In this document: positions 1-10,383 of the stretch, piece after piece
Position numbering within the stretch: position 1 is the first letter of the stretch
Layout of the letters: each line of letters begins with the position of its first letter
Assembly: GCF_030362795.1 (NCBI RefSeq)
Contig: NZ_JAUCBM010000011.1
Coordinates: 32,079 to 96,078 of the forward strand
Source: Pseudochrobactrum kiredjianiae
GTDB taxonomy: Bacteria; Pseudomonadota; Alphaproteobacteria; Rhizobiales; Rhizobiaceae
Length of the DNA: 64,000 nucleotides
Reading direction: 5' to 3'
Notes under the pieces: model-generated
Seen by the model: the letters and a program-made list of their open reading frames with translations, nothing else
Told to the model about the DNA's origin: nothing
Databases searched by the model: none
Position numbers and translations under genes: made by a program

Positions 1-1
1 T

Positions 2-289
2 GTTACCCGCCATATTTTGCCTAATGCTCTGCCACCGCTTATCGTCGTTGCAACCGTGCAAGTTGCCTCTGCGATCTCCCTTGAGGCAACATTGTCTTTT
101 CTCGGTGTTGGTCTGCCGCCGACAGAACCATCGCTTGGCATGCTCATTTCAAACGGCTTCCAATATTTGCTGTCAGGCCGCTACTGGATTTCGATCTATC
201 CGGGCATTGCGCTGATCATACTCATTATGGCGATTAATCTTGTTGGCGATCAAATCCGCGACCAGCTCAATCCGAGGCTGAACAAATGA
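2..289 (+). CDS. Peptide ABC transporter permease, DppC-like, 3' end only
   Basis: This is the C-terminal part of an inner-membrane permease of the Dpp/Opp (BPD_transp_1) type; the 5' end lies outside the window. The reading frame is open from base 2 and begins inside the conserved segment RHILPNALPPL. It then shows the family signature around SAISLEATLSFLGVG, followed by a PSLGMLISNG segment, a final membrane span and the NLVGDQIRDQLNPRL tail, which is typical of DppC/OppC. Its stop overlaps the start of the fused ATPase gene by 4 bases, so the two are co-transcribed and translationally coupled. Substrate cannot be read from this fragment; peptides are the family norm. Confidence 0.93.
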   Translation, partial: VTRHILPNALPPLIVVATVQVASAISLEATLSFLGVGLPPTEPSLGMLISNGFQYLLSGRYWISIYPGIALIILIMAINLVGDQIRDQLNPRLNK

Positions 290-1965
290 CAGCGCATCTT
301 CTTGAAGTTAACGATCTGCACACGTATTTTGAAACCCGCACAGGCACAGTAAAATCTGTAGACGGCGTATCCTTTCATCTCGATCGCGGTGAAATTCTCG
401 GCTTGGTCGGAGAGTCCGGCTCGGGAAAATCCATCACCGGATTTTCACTGATCGGGCTGATCGATAAGCCGGGGAGGATCACGCAAGGCTCGATCAAGCT
501 GGAAGGGCGTGAGCTTGTCGGTCTGAATGAAACAGAGCTTCGCAAATTGCGCGGACGTGAAATCTCGATGGTCTTTCAGGACCCGATGATGACGCTTAAT
601 CCGGTGCTGACAGTTCTCGATCAAATGACGATGGCATTACGCGCCCATGCAACATTGTCGGACAGCGATGCACGGACACGCTGTGTGGAAGCTTTGCGTC
701 AGGTACGTATTGTTGACCCCGAGCACAAAGTTGATTTTTATCCGCATCAGTTTTCCGGTGGTATGCGTCAGCGTGTGGCGATTGCCATTGCACTGCTGCA
801 CAAGCCGAAAGTTGTTATTGCTGATGAGCCGACAACTGCACTCGACGTATCAGTACAGGCGGAAATCCTGACCGAAGTGAAGGCACTTGTTGCCGAACTT
901 GGCATTTCGATGATCTGGATCAGCCATGATCTGGCGACTGTTGCCTCGATTTCAAAACGCATTGCGGTGATGAAATCCGGTAAAATCGTGGAAACCGGTC
1001 TGGCTTCAGAAGTGCTGAAAGCGCCCAGCCATCCTTATACGCAAGGTCTGCTGGATGCCCTGCCCTCACGATCCAAGCCGGGGCAGATGCTCGGAACATC
1101 CGCGCAGGAAGAGGCTGTGCAGATCACGACCACAGCGTCTGCGAGCAAAGCTGTCCCCGATTTTGTGACAGTAAACAATGCCGTCAAACGGTTTGAGTGG
1201 AAAAGCGATGTCTGGAGCAGGTTCGGCCAGAAAATCGGCCTTCTTAAACCGAGAAAACCGGTTATTGCTGTGAACCATGTGAACCTGACGATCGCCAGAG
1301 GTGAAGCTCTTGGACTGGTCGGGGAATCCGGCTCTGGTAAATCGACCCTCGGGCGTATGGTCTGCGGCATATATCAGCCAACAGAAGGGAAAATCCGTTT
1401 ATCCGGCCAACCTGTGATGTCTGACAGCGTACATGGGAGTAAACTGACGACCAAAATCCAAATGATTTTTCAGGATCCATTCGCGTCACTTGACCCGCGC
1501 CGCACGATTGGTCAGTCGATTGCCGAGGGGCCGATTGCCCATGGGCTGACCAGCAAAAGCGAAGCCCGTGCCTATGTGGCACAATGGTTGAAAGCCGTAA
1601 GCCTTGATCCGGCCTTTGCAGACCGTTATCCGCATCAGTTTTCTGGTGGTCAGCGCCAGCGTATTGCCATTGCCCGCGCTTTGGCAATGCAGCCGGAGGT
1701 GATTGTCTGCGATGAACCGGTGGCGTCGCTTGATGTGTCCATTCAGGCGCAAATTCTCAATCTGCTTCTGCGACTGCGTAAAGAACTAAACCTGACATTG
1801 CTGTTCATCAGCCATGATCTGTCCGTGGTTCGCCATCTCTGTGACCGTATCATTGTGATGCATCACGGCAAGATTGTTGAAGAAGGACTGGCCGAAACGA
1901 TCTTTGAAGCCCCGCAGCAGCCCTATACAAAAATGCTGTTGAACGCCATTCCAAAGCTTGCATGA
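286..1965 (+). CDS. Fused dipeptide/oligopeptide ABC transporter ATP-binding protein (DppD-DppF type)
   Basis: A 559-residue cytosolic ATPase with two complete ABC domains in one chain, powering the permease upstream. Domain 1 has Walker A GESGSGKS at about 42-49, signature FSGGMRQRV at about 156-164 and Walker B ending D180-E181. Domain 2 has Walker A GESGSGKS at about 346-353, signature FSGGQRQRI and Walker B VIVCDEP. The linker of roughly 265-300 is low in complexity and replaces the oligopeptide C-terminal extension of separate DppD proteins; no Cys-rich Fe-S-type tail is present. The start overlaps the permease stop (ATGA). The other two Dpp-type importers here use separate DppD and DppF, so this importer is of a different lineage. 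Confidence 0.95.
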   Translation: MTAHLLEVNDLHTYFETRTGTVKSVDGVSFHLDRGEILGLVGESGSGKSITGFSLIGLIDKPGRITQGSIKLEGRELVGLNETELRKLRGREISMVFQDPMMTLNPVLTVLDQMTMALRAHATLSDSDARTRCVEALRQVRIVDPEHKVDFYPHQFSGGMRQRVAIAIALLHKPKVVIADEPTTALDVSVQAEILTEVKALVAELGISMIWISHDLATVASISKRIAVMKSGKIVETGLASEVLKAPSHPYTQGLLDALPSRSKPGQMLGTSAQEEAVQITTTASASKAVPDFVTVNNAVKRFEWKSDVWSRFGQKIGLLKPRKPVIAVNHVNLTIARGEALGLVGESGSGKSTLGRMVCGIYQPTEGKIRLSGQPVMSDSVHGSKLTTKIQMIFQDPFASLDPRRTIGQSIAEGPIAHGLTSKSEARAYVAQWLKAVSLDPAFADRYPHQFSGGQRQRIAIARALAMQPEVIVCDEPVASLDVSIQAQILNLLLRLRKELNLTLLFISHDLSVVRHLCDRIIVMHHGKIVEEGLAETIFEAPQQPYTKMLLNAIPKLA

Positions 1966-1970
1966 GAGGT

Positions 1971-2078
1971 AGAGCGCATCCCGAAAAGTTTGAAGCGCTT
2001 TTCGGGATGGGCTATCTTCTTGTTTTTACGCATGTCTTTGCCCCAAACCCGGTGTCCACTTTTGGGAGACATGCTCTA
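1971..2078. repeat. Mosaic palindromic intergenic repeat, copy 1
   Basis: A 108-bp element bounded by AGAGC and its complement. Read on the minus strand it begins AGAGCATGTC and ends GATGCGCTCT. It holds two hairpins: one with GCATGTC/GACATGC arms, and one formed by CATCCCGAAAAG and CTTTTCGGGATG. Copy 2 at 23678-23778 shares the layout AGAGC..TC..AAAAGTG..GGTTTT..GCG..AAAACAA..AGATAG. Dispersed repeats of this look are common between genes in Rhizobiales and Brucellaceae. The minus-strand end overlaps the TAG stop of liuE (2076-2078), so the element abuts the gene directly and may serve as its 3' structure. Confidence 0.8.
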
Positions 2079-2981
2079 ATTTCGTTTTCTTGTTGCGATA
2101 ATCGCTTGGGCAACGCGAGACGCAGGCTGACGATCAAGCCTACTACTGATCCAGACCGCGCAGTCCACGAGCTTATCCAATTCAATACCGGTCTCAATAC
2201 CCATACGATCAAACAACCAGACAACATCTTCCGTAGCGACATTGCCAGAAGCCCCCGCAGCATAGGGACAGCCGCCTAATCCGGAAACCGAGCTATCAAA
2301 CACACGAAGACCCATGGTATGTGCAGCCACAATATTCGCCACAGCCATTCCATAAGTGTCATGAAAATGTCCGGCCAGCGCAGGAACTGGAACTTCGCTC
2401 GCAACTGCTTCAATCAGTCTGCGCACATTGTCCGGCACGCCGACACCGATCGTATCGCCAAGACTGATTTCATAACACCCCATATCATATAAATCTTTGG
2501 CGACATGCGCGACAGTTTGAGGGGCAATATCGCCCTCATAAGGACAACCCAATACGCATGAAACATAACCGCGTATCTTAACTCCGGTTTTGCGCGCTGC
2601 CTCGATGACTGGTGCAAAGCGTTCCAGAGATTGTGCAATTCCGGCATTAATATTCTTATGGCTAAAGGTTTCAGACGCAGCTGCAAAAATTGCGACCTCT
2701 TTTGCGCCTGCCTCTGCCGCAGCTTCAAACCCTTGTAAATTAGGTGTAAGCACTGAATAACAAACGCCATCATGCTTTTTCAAACCACGCATCACGGCTG
2801 AATGATCTGCCATTTGCGGCACCCATTTGGGTGACACAAAAGCGGTAGCCTCAATATTTTGTATACCGCAGCCAATCAAACGCTCAATGAGTTCAAGTTT
2901 GATAGCTGTCGGGATAATCTGCTTCTCATTCTGCAAACCGTCCCGCGGCCCAACCTCAACAATCCTGACTCTATCCCGCAT
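2076..2981 (-). CDS. liuE: Hydroxymethylglutaryl-CoA lyase
   Basis: Cleaves 3-hydroxy-3-methylglutaryl-CoA to acetoacetate and acetyl-CoA, the last step of leucine/isovalerate breakdown. The 301-residue protein is of usual length for the bacterial enzyme. The TIM-barrel start VGPRDGLQNE (10-19), the metal-binding HFHD segment and the family signature GLGGCPYAAGASGN with its catalytic-loop Cys238 are all present. It is the last gene of the six-gene minus-strand operon, 19 bases after the acyl-CoA synthetase. Its stop codon touches the dispersed repeat. Homologues are also called mvaB, but the operon context fixes the role as degradation rather than isoprenoid synthesis. Confidence 0.96.
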   Translation of the reverse strand: MRDRVRIVEVGPRDGLQNEKQIIPTAIKLELIERLIGCGIQNIEATAFVSPKWVPQMADHSAVMRGLKKHDGVCYSVLTPNLQGFEAAAEAGAKEVAIFAAASETFSHKNINAGIAQSLERFAPVIEAARKTGVKIRGYVSCVLGCPYEGDIAPQTVAHVAKDLYDMGCYEISLGDTIGVGVPDNVRRLIEAVASEVPVPALAGHFHDTYGMAVANIVAAHTMGLRVFDSSVSGLGGCPYAAGASGNVATEDVVWLFDRMGIETGIELDKLVDCAVWISSRLDRQPASRVAQAIIATRKRN

Positions 2982-3000
2982 CTTGATGACACCTTATTTT

Positions 3001-4692
3001 TTAAGCCGTATGCTGTTCCTCAAGGCCAAGCTCCTGCATCATAAGCCTGCGAATGATAAATTTTTGAATTTTTCCGGTTACAGTCATCGGAAAACTATCA
3101 ACAAATTTCACATAATGCGGAATCTTATAATGGGCGATCTGCCCCTCACAAAAGGCCTGAAGATCATCAGGCGTTAAAGCCGCGCCATCATGGAGAATAA
3201 TCCAGGCACATACGACTTCACCGTATTTTTTATCAGGCACACCCACAATCTGAACATCCTTGATTACAGGATGGCGAAACAGAAACTCCTCTACCTCACG
3301 GGGATAAATATTCTCCCCGCCGCGGATAATAACATCCTTAATACGCCCGACAATATTGCAGTAACCCTCACCATCAATGACCGCAAGATCACCAGTATGC
3401 ATCCAGCCATCACGGTCTATAACCGCTGCGGTCTGCTCGGGATCGTCCCAATATCCGTACATCACGAGATAGCCCCGCGTGCATAATTCTCCAGATACAC
3501 CACGCGGTACAATCTTGCCTTCACCATCAATAATTTTAACTTCACAATGTGGCTGCACCCGTCCGACAGTTGTAACACGGCACTCAACCGTATCGTCAAT
3601 GCTGCTCTGAAAGGATACGGGCGATGTTTCCGTCATACCATAGGCAATCGTGACCTGCTTCATATGCAGGTTTTCAATGACACGCTTCATCACTTCGACA
3701 GGACACGGACTACCTGCCATAATACCGGTGCGTAGACTTGAGACATCATATGTTGCAAATTCGGGGTGGTTCAGCACACTGATGAACATCGTGGGAACAC
3801 CGTAAAGTGCGCTACAGTGCTCATTCTGCACGGTTTGCAACACAGCCTCCGGCTCAAAGGAAGCCGCAGGATAGATCATTGTCGCGCCATGTGTCAGACA
3901 TGCGAGGTTTCCCATCACCATGCCAAAACAATGATACAAAGGAACGGGAATACAAAGCCGCTCTCCGGCAGTAAGACCGATTGCATCGCCCACAAACTGT
4001 GCATTGTTGAGTATATTGCGATGTGTGAGGGTCGCACCTTTTGGAGAGCCGGTTGTGCCGGATGTAAATTGAATATTGGCATGATCTGTGGCGTTAAGAC
4101 CAGCACCGATCACTTGCAGAGCTTCGAGCTCCGTAGCTTGCGGCGGTATAAACAAATCCGCGAAATTGATCATCCCTGACGTTTTTTCTTCGCCTAAACG
4201 AATAACCTTTTTCAGAAAGGGAAAGTGTTCTGAATGCAGATTAAGCGGGTCCGCATTTGGAATTTCCGGCACCAGTGTGGTGATCATTGTAAGGTAGTCG
4301 CTGCTTTTGAAACAAGGCGACAGAATAATCGCTTTGCAACCAGCTTTACCAATCGCAAAATCCAGCTCTGCTAAGCGATAAGCAGGGTTAATATTGACGA
4401 GGATCAAGCCCGCTTTAGCGGCAGCAAATTGCGTCAGAACCCATTCCGCATTGTTATGTGAAATGATCGCAATCCGATCTCCGCACCTCAGACCAAGGCG
4501 TAAAAAGCCACATGCCAGTGCGTCGGTTTTTTGCCGCAGCTCGGCATAAGTCAGGCGTATATTTTGATGCACAGAAATAAGAGCATCAATTGCAGCATAC
4601 CGCAAACAGGCGTCGTCGAAAAACCGGCCAATTGTGGTTTCTATCAGCGGTCTGCCCGTCGTTCCTTTTACAATGCTCAGTTTTTCGCCCAC
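3001..4692 (-). CDS. AMP-dependent acyl-CoA synthetase in the liu operon
   Basis: A 563-residue cytosolic ligase of the ANL superfamily that makes an acyl-adenylate and then an acyl-CoA. The ATP-binding P-loop [11 protein letters not shown] lies at about 209-219, the [11 protein letters not shown] motif is in the middle, [17 protein letters not shown] marks the hinge, and the catalytic lysine is about K541 in TVTGKIQK. It lies between liuD and liuE with short gaps. From context it probably activates isovalerate or related branched short- to medium-chain acids so they enter at isovaleryl-CoA, or acetoacetate or another product at the exit. The exact acyl chain cannot be read from sequence. Confidence 0.92.
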   Translation of the reverse strand: MGEKLSIVKGTTGRPLIETTIGRFFDDACLRYAAIDALISVHQNIRLTYAELRQKTDALACGFLRLGLRCGDRIAIISHNNAEWVLTQFAAAKAGLILVNINPAYRLAELDFAIGKAGCKAIILSPCFKSSDYLTMITTLVPEIPNADPLNLHSEHFPFLKKVIRLGEEKTSGMINFADLFIPPQATELEALQVIGAGLNATDHANIQFTSGTTGSPKGATLTHRNILNNAQFVGDAIGLTAGERLCIPVPLYHCFGMVMGNLACLTHGATMIYPAASFEPEAVLQTVQNEHCSALYGVPTMFISVLNHPEFATYDVSSLRTGIMAGSPCPVEVMKRVIENLHMKQVTIAYGMTETSPVSFQSSIDDTVECRVTTVGRVQPHCEVKIIDGEGKIVPRGVSGELCTRGYLVMYGYWDDPEQTAAVIDRDGWMHTGDLAVIDGEGYCNIVGRIKDVIIRGGENIYPREVEEFLFRHPVIKDVQIVGVPDKKYGEVVCAWIILHDGAALTPDDLQAFCEGQIAHYKIPHYVKFVDSFPMTVTGKIQKFIIRRLMMQELGLEEQHTA

Positions 4693-4725
4693 TTCCGCTC
4701 CTTCTGTTTTTAGAGCGCAGCATCT

Positions 4726-6738
4726 TTATCGTTCTGTACTTTCTTTTATCGACGCACTTGTTTCATCAGCCTCAAAATCCACCAGCTCAATGCCTTCACT
4801 CACCTGATCTCCCACGGCACAGCGGTAAGCCCGCACATATCCGGCGGCTGGCGCAAAGAGCTTAAGTTCCATCTTCATCGCTTCAACAATCAGTACCGGT
4901 GTGCCTTTTTCAATGTGCTGCCCCTCATCAACAAGCAAGGCAGTGACAGTTCCCGGCATTGGTGCAAGCAGCCCCTCATTTGGTGCTGCGCTTTCAACCA
5001 GAACATCAAGCGGATCAAGCCATTCCAGCTTCCAGCTTTGATGCTGCGTAAAAATATGAAATGTATTATTTATATTAGCAAAATTAAATGTTTTTCGCCA
5101 TCCGTCGATCATAGCAATGATGCGGTTATTTTGATCCAAGGTAGCCTGTGCGATAACGTCAAGCTCACCGGTCTGTAACCGAAACCCGCTATCGCGATAA
5201 GTAACAATAACAGTTTCAGAAATACCGTTACAACGGAAGCTCAAATTACATTTGGCTTCAGTATTCAACCGAAAGCCATCTTTTAATCCGAACAATGGTG
5301 AGGTGCAAGTTTGCCCTGCTTCGCTCATAAGCCGCGCCAAGGCCGTGAATAAAAACACTTCGGCAGGCGGTGATTGCTTGTCAGCCAACAGAAACGCGCT
5401 TTCTCGCTCTATCAGGCTTGTATCAAGCTGCGCCTGCACAAAAGAAGGGCAACGGACAAGACGTGAGAGGAAATCAATATTATTGGCTATGCCCGCAATT
5501 TGAACATCCGCTAGCGCCCGCTGCATACGTGCCAGCGCTTTATCGCGTGTTTCATCCCAGACAATCAGTTTAGCAATCATCGGATCATAGAACCGGCTGA
5601 TACTGTCGCCCTCCTCAAAGCCCCTGTCGATACGCACATGAGCGCTTTCTTCCGGCAAAGAGAAATGCACCAGTCGGCCAGCCGACGGCATAAAATCGTG
5701 AGAAGGATCTTCCGCGTAAATCCGTGCCTCAATCGCATGACCGCGCAAGGATAATGCCTCTTGGCCGAGCGGCAATGTTTCTCCTGCCGCTACACGCAAT
5801 TGCCATTCCACAAGATCAAGCCCCGTTATCATCTCCGTCACCGGATGTTCCACCTGAAGACGGGTATTCATCTCCATGAAATAGAACTGACCATCGGGCG
5901 CCACGATAAACTCAACGGTACCCGCTCCGGTGTACTGTATCGCCCGCGCGGCATTGACAGCAGCCTCCCCCATGAGGCGGCGCTGCTCGGGGGCAAGATG
6001 GGGCGCAGGCGCTTCCTCGACAACTTTCTGATGTCTGCGTTGTACCGAACAATCGCGCTCAAACAGCGAGATATAATTACCGTGCGTATCACCGAATATC
6101 TGAATTTCTATATGCCGAGCGGGCGTGATATAGCGTTCAATCAGGATATGATCATCACCAAATCCAGCTTGGGCTTCCCGCTGGCAGGCGGATAGATTTT
6201 CAGCAAAATTCTCGCGTCGCTCAACCAGACGCATACCCTTGCCACCACCACCGGCAGATGCCTTTATCAAAACCGGATACCCAATTGCATCTGCTTCGCT
6301 GCGTAATCGTTCAACACTCTGCTCATCGCCATGATAGCCGGGGGTCAGGGGAACGCCTGCACCTCCCATTTGCTTTTTTGCTTCTGATTTTGCTCCCATA
6401 ATGCGCATGGCTGAGGCAGAGGGGCCGATGAATACCAATTCGGCACGCGCACAGGCCACACAAAAAGCTTCATTTTCCGAGAGAAATCCGTAACCCGGAT
6501 GGATAGCTTGCGCTCCGGTCGATAATGCAGCTGTGATAATTTTCCCGCCATCAAGATAAGATTCCTTGGCAGTTGCAGCACCGATATAAACAGCTTCATC
6601 GGCAAGGCGGACATGGCGTGTCTGAGCGTCTTCATCCGAGAATACGGCAACAGTTCTGATGCCCATAAGGCGGGCAGTTTTGATAATACGGCACGCAATC
6701 TCGCCGCGATTTGCGATTAGAATCTTGTCAAACATCAT
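4726..6738 (-). CDS. liuD: Methylcrotonyl-CoA carboxylase biotin-containing alpha subunit
   Basis: Carries biotin carboxylase and biotin carrier in one 670-residue chain and works with LiuB to carboxylate 3-methylcrotonyl-CoA in leucine degradation. The N-terminus FDKILIANRGEIACRI is the biotin carboxylase start, the ATP-grasp glycine-rich loop KASAGGGGKGM follows, and NTRLQVEHPVTE is the catalytic segment. The C-terminal biotinyl domain has EAMKM with the biotinylated Lys at about residue 622. I chose the ATG at 6738, one base after the liuC stop, because homology begins exactly there. A start 31 codons further upstream is open but would lie inside liuC. Propionyl-CoA carboxylase is similar, but the liuB/liuC/liuE neighbours favour methylcrotonyl-CoA. 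Confidence 0.95.
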   Translation of the reverse strand: MMFDKILIANRGEIACRIIKTARLMGIRTVAVFSDEDAQTRHVRLADEAVYIGAATAKESYLDGGKIITAALSTGAQAIHPGYGFLSENEAFCVACARAELVFIGPSASAMRIMGAKSEAKKQMGGAGVPLTPGYHGDEQSVERLRSEADAIGYPVLIKASAGGGGKGMRLVERRENFAENLSACQREAQAGFGDDHILIERYITPARHIEIQIFGDTHGNYISLFERDCSVQRRHQKVVEEAPAPHLAPEQRRLMGEAAVNAARAIQYTGAGTVEFIVAPDGQFYFMEMNTRLQVEHPVTEMITGLDLVEWQLRVAAGETLPLGQEALSLRGHAIEARIYAEDPSHDFMPSAGRLVHFSLPEESAHVRIDRGFEEGDSISRFYDPMIAKLIVWDETRDKALARMQRALADVQIAGIANNIDFLSRLVRCPSFVQAQLDTSLIERESAFLLADKQSPPAEVFLFTALARLMSEAGQTCTSPLFGLKDGFRLNTEAKCNLSFRCNGISETVIVTYRDSGFRLQTGELDVIAQATLDQNNRIIAMIDGWRKTFNFANINNTFHIFTQHQSWKLEWLDPLDVLVESAAPNEGLLAPMPGTVTALLVDEGQHIEKGTPVLIVEAMKMELKLFAPAAGYVRAYRCAVGDQVSEGIELVDFEADETSASIKESTER

Positions 6739-6739
6739 C

Positions 6740-7531
6740 TCATTGCGCCTCGTGCATCCAGTCAGGGGATCGTTTATCGAGAAAGGCACGAAGCCCTTCA
6801 CGCGCTTCTGCATCCATACGCAACGAGGCAATACGCTGTGCCGTTTCCTGCATCAGTGCATCACTCATGGCTTTTTCGGCAACGTCACGTATCAGCATTT
6901 TTGCAGCGGCTTGCGCGCGCGGCCCGCCGCTCATCAGACTACGAACCAGCTCATCAATACTGGTATCAAGCGCAGATGATTGTACCACTTCATGAACAAG
7001 GCCAATGTGCTGTGCGGTTGCGGCGCTTATCGTCTCTGCTGAAAGAAAATACCGTGAAGCCTGACGCGAGCCGATTGCCCGTATCACATAGGGGCTGATA
7101 ACAGCCGGAATAATGCCGAATTTCACTTCAGATGTGGCAAATCTTGCATCCGTGGACGCGATGCAGATATCGCATGCTGCAACCAGCCCCATACCACCGC
7201 CAAACGCTGCACCATGCACCCGCGCCACTGTTGGCTTAGGCATTTCCGCTAAGATACGAAACATTTGTGCCAATTTATGCGCATCGGCAAGATTATCGTC
7301 AAAACCAGCCTCACCTGCGGCCTTCATCCAATCAAGATCAGCACCTGCCGAAAAGCTTTTACCGCGCCCGGCTAAAATCACGATCCGCGCGCTGTCATCA
7401 GCACTCAAACACGTGAAAGCATCTGTCAGCTCTGCAATCATCACAGCATTAAAAGCATTATGCTGCTGCGGGCGGTTCATCCAGAGTGTAACGACAGAAC
7501 CCGCACGGGTGATTTCGAGAAATTCATACAT
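6740..7531 (-). CDS. liuC: Methylglutaconyl-CoA hydratase (enoyl-CoA hydratase family)
   Basis: Hydrates 3-methylglutaconyl-CoA to HMG-CoA in the liu pathway. It is a crotonase-fold protein of 263 residues from the chosen start. The conserved pieces are the RPQQHNAFN substrate segment, the oxyanion-hole strand GRGKSFSAGADLDWM and the second oxyanion segment HGAAFGGGMGLVAACD. The start MYEFLEITRAG, just after the liuB stop, fits the family; an upstream start 17 codons earlier would overlap liuB and adds non-conserved residues. The SAGADLDWMK loop is typical of methylglutaconyl-CoA hydratases. It sits between liuB and liuD with almost no gap. Confidence 0.94.
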   Translation of the reverse strand: MYEFLEITRAGSVVTLWMNRPQQHNAFNAVMIAELTDAFTCLSADDSARIVILAGRGKSFSAGADLDWMKAAGEAGFDDNLADAHKLAQMFRILAEMPKPTVARVHGAAFGGGMGLVAACDICIASTDARFATSEVKFGIIPAVISPYVIRAIGSRQASRYFLSAETISAATAQHIGLVHEVVQSSALDTSIDELVRSLMSGGPRAQAAAKMLIRDVAEKAMSDALMQETAQRIASLRMDAEAREGLRAFLDKRSPDWMHEAQ

Positions 7532-7538
7532 GACTGGC

Positions 7539-9146
7539 TCACATTCTGAAAATACCAAACTTGGTTTCTTTGACCGGCGCATTCATTGCTGCCGCTAAAG
7601 AAAGCCCGAGAACACGTCGGCTCTGTGCAGGATCAATAATACCGTCATCCCACATGCGGGCAGTCGCATAATAAGGATTACCCTGCGTTTCATATTGCGC
7701 ACGGATTGCCGCCTGAAACACATCCTCCTCCTGTTGGCTCCAGCTTTCACCACGCGCCTCCAAAGCATCACGTTGCACGCGGGCAAGCACACTGGCTGCC
7801 TGCTCGCCGCCCATCACCGAAATGCGGCTATTGGGCCACGACCACAGAAAACGCGGCGAATAGGCTCTTCCGCACATACCGTAATTACCGGCACCGAAAG
7901 AACCGCCGATCAGCATAGTAATTTTAGGAACCTGAGCCGTTGCGACAGCCGTGACCATCTTGGCACCATCTTTGGCAATTCCGCTGTTTTCATATTTCCG
8001 GCCAACCATGAAGCCGGTAATATTTTGCAAAAAAACCAACGGAATATGCCGCTGTGCGCATAGCTCGATAAAATGCGCGCCTTTCAGGGCGGATTCTCCA
8101 AACAAAATGCCGTTATTTGCGACCAGACCAACAGTTGTTCCGTAAATCTGCGCAAAACCCGTCACAAGCGTTGTGCCGTAACGGGCTTTAAATTCGTCAA
8201 ACCGTGAGCCATCAACCAATCGTGCAATAATCTCGCGGACATCATAAGGGTGACGCAAGTTAGCCGAAACAATCCCGTATAAATCTTGCGCATCATAAAG
8301 CGGCGTTTCACTCTCTTTGAAAAGATCGGGCTTATTACTGAGATTGAGATTTGCGACCACACGTCTGGCAATGCCAAGAGCATGCGCGTCATTTTCGGCC
8401 AAATGATCGGCAACACCGGAAAGTCGGGTATGCACATCCGCACCGCCAAGATCTTCCGCTGTTACCACCTCTCCAGTCGCCGCTTTTACCAAAGGCGGCC
8501 CACCAAGAAATATTGTGCCCTGATTACGCACGATGATTGTTTCATCCGACATTGCAGGCACATAAGCACCACCAGCCGTACATGACCCCATGACAACGGC
8601 TATTTGCGGAATAGCTTTGGCTGACATATTCGCCTGATTGTAAAAAATTCGGCCAAAATGATCCCGATCGGCAAAAACCTCATCCTGTTTTGGCAAATAT
8701 GCGCCACCGGAATCTACCAGATAAATACATGGCAGATGGTTTTGTTCGGCGATTTCCTGCGCACGCAGATGTTTTTTCACTGTCAGCGGATAATAGGTGC
8801 CGCCTTTAACTGTCGCATCATTGGCAATGATGACACATTGCACACCTGAGACCATGCCGATGCCAGCGATAATGCCTGCACTCGGTGCGTCATCGTCATA
8901 AAGACCATTGGCCGCCAATTGCCCGATTTCCAGAAAAGCGGCGCCGGGGTCAAGCAGTTGGTCTATGCGCTCCCGCGCCAGTAACTTGCCCCTTGCTTTG
9001 TGCCGTGCCGCCGCCGCAACGCCGCCGCCAGTGCAGATAATCGCGCTGCGCGCGCGTAGCTCCTCAACTTGTGCCTGCATAGCATCACGATTGCTGATGA
9101 AGTCTTCACTGCGCATATTGATGTTGGTTTTAAGGATACTCATCAT
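7539..9146 (-). CDS. liuB: Methylcrotonyl-CoA carboxylase beta (carboxyltransferase) subunit
   Basis: Transfers the carboxyl group from carboxybiotin to 3-methylcrotonyl-CoA. The 535-residue length is standard. The acyl-CoA N-half has [18 protein letters not shown] and [15 protein letters not shown]; the biotin-binding C-half has [18 protein letters not shown] followed by [15 protein letters not shown], the pattern that separates MCC-beta from propionyl-CoA carboxylase beta. There are tandem ATGs at 9146 and 9143. It follows liuA by 9 bases and precedes liuC closely, in the usual liuABCD order. Confidence 0.96.
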   Translation of the reverse strand: MMSILKTNINMRSEDFISNRDAMQAQVEELRARSAIICTGGGVAAAARHKARGKLLARERIDQLLDPGAAFLEIGQLAANGLYDDDAPSAGIIAGIGMVSGVQCVIIANDATVKGGTYYPLTVKKHLRAQEIAEQNHLPCIYLVDSGGAYLPKQDEVFADRDHFGRIFYNQANMSAKAIPQIAVVMGSCTAGGAYVPAMSDETIIVRNQGTIFLGGPPLVKAATGEVVTAEDLGGADVHTRLSGVADHLAENDAHALGIARRVVANLNLSNKPDLFKESETPLYDAQDLYGIVSANLRHPYDVREIIARLVDGSRFDEFKARYGTTLVTGFAQIYGTTVGLVANNGILFGESALKGAHFIELCAQRHIPLVFLQNITGFMVGRKYENSGIAKDGAKMVTAVATAQVPKITMLIGGSFGAGNYGMCGRAYSPRFLWSWPNSRISVMGGEQAASVLARVQRDALEARGESWSQQEEDVFQAAIRAQYETQGNPYYATARMWDDGIIDPAQSRRVLGLSLAAAMNAPVKETKFGIFRM

Positions 9147-9155
9147 GAACTCCGG

Positions 9156-10328
9156 CTATCTGGTTTCGGTCATGAGTTCCCGCCCGATCAGCATACGGCG
9201 GATTTCTGATGTGCCTGCGCCTATTTCATACAGCTTAGCATCGCGCCAAAGCCTTCCGGCGGCACAGTCACTGGTATAGCCGTAACCGCCCAGAGCCTGT
9301 ATCGTTTCCCCCGCCATCCAGGTTGCTTTTTCGGCCGCATAAAGAATGGCACTTGCCGCATCTTTACGCAGACTGCGTGCATGATCCTTACGATCACAAA
9401 CCGCACCAACAGCATAAATATACGCGCGTGTTGCCTGCCAGCCCGCATACATATCGGCCAGCTTACCTTGCATCAGCTGAAAATCACCAATTGGCTGCCC
9501 AAATTGTTTGCGCTCATGCATATAAGGCAGCGTCAGGTCCATGCAGGCTGCCATGATACCAAGCGGCCCGCCACTTAAGACCGCTCGCTCATAATCAAGG
9601 CCAGACATCAGAACCTGAACGCCTTGACCAACACCACCAAGAACATTCTCTTCTGCGATTTCACACTGATCGAAATAGAGCGGAAATGTATTGGAACCAC
9701 GCATCCCGAGCTTGTCCAGATGCGCTCCGTGACTGAAACCGCTGACACCTTTTTCAACGAGAAAAGCGGTGATGCCCTTTTGTCCGGCTTGCGGGTCGGT
9801 TTTCGCATAAACCACGAGAATATCTGCATCACCACCATTGGTGATCCACATTTTCGAACCATTCAGAATGTAATGATCGCCACGCTTCTGCGCTTGCAGT
9901 TTCATTGACACGACATCGGACCCTGCATCCGGCTCCGACATAGCCAAAGCACCGATATAATCTCCTGATATTAATTTCGGCAGATATTTGGCCTTCTGCG
10001 CCGCAGTGCCATGACGGCGGATTTGATTGACACAGAGGTTTGAATGAGCGCTGTAAGAAAGTCCGACAGAGGCAGAGGCACGGGAGATTTCCTCCATTGC
10101 CACGATATGCGCAAGATAGCCCATACACGCACCGCCGTAGTCCTCCGGGACGGTGATGCCGAGCAGCCCCATTGCTCCGAGTTTTTTCCACAAATTAGCG
10201 GGGAACATATTGTTCCGGTCGATCAATGCCGCATGAGGGGCAATTTCTGTCTGCGCAAATGCACGCACGCTATCGCGTAGTTGCGTAATCTCATCGTCAA
10301 AATGAAAATCGAGGCTCGGAATTATCAA
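9156..10328 (-). CDS. liuA: Isovaleryl-CoA dehydrogenase
   Basis: FAD-dependent acyl-CoA dehydrogenase that oxidises isovaleryl-CoA to 3-methylcrotonyl-CoA, the first committed liu step; electrons pass to ETF. The [15 protein letters not shown] segment places the catalytic glutamate at residue 247, the position special to isovaleryl-CoA dehydrogenases rather than other family members. The segments [13 protein letters not shown] and [10 protein letters not shown] bind FAD and substrate. I chose the TTG at 10328 as the start because homology begins at IIPSLDF and a GGGAGGG ribosome-binding site lies about 6 bases upstream; this gives 390 residues, the usual length. An ATG start 54 codons earlier would add a non-conserved extension and overlap the divergent araC gene. 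Confidence 0.95.
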   Translation of the reverse strand: MIIPSLDFHFDDEITQLRDSVRAFAQTEIAPHAALIDRNNMFPANLWKKLGAMGLLGITVPEDYGGACMGYLAHIVAMEEISRASASVGLSYSAHSNLCVNQIRRHGTAAQKAKYLPKLISGDYIGALAMSEPDAGSDVVSMKLQAQKRGDHYILNGSKMWITNGGDADILVVYAKTDPQAGQKGITAFLVEKGVSGFSHGAHLDKLGMRGSNTFPLYFDQCEIAEENVLGGVGQGVQVLMSGLDYERAVLSGGPLGIMAACMDLTLPYMHERKQFGQPIGDFQLMQGKLADMYAGWQATRAYIYAVGAVCDRKDHARSLRKDAASAILYAAEKATWMAGETIQALGGYGYTSDCAAGRLWRDAKLYEIGAGTSEIRRMLIGRELMTETR

Positions 10329-10383
10329 GAACGGCCCTCCCAAGCTGCAGTTGTGTATTCCACCTTTTGTGAGATGAGTGTGA

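Noticed and set aside
1962..2279. Open frame across the palindromic repeat and the end of liuE
   Set aside because: It consists of repeat sequence and antisense of liuE.
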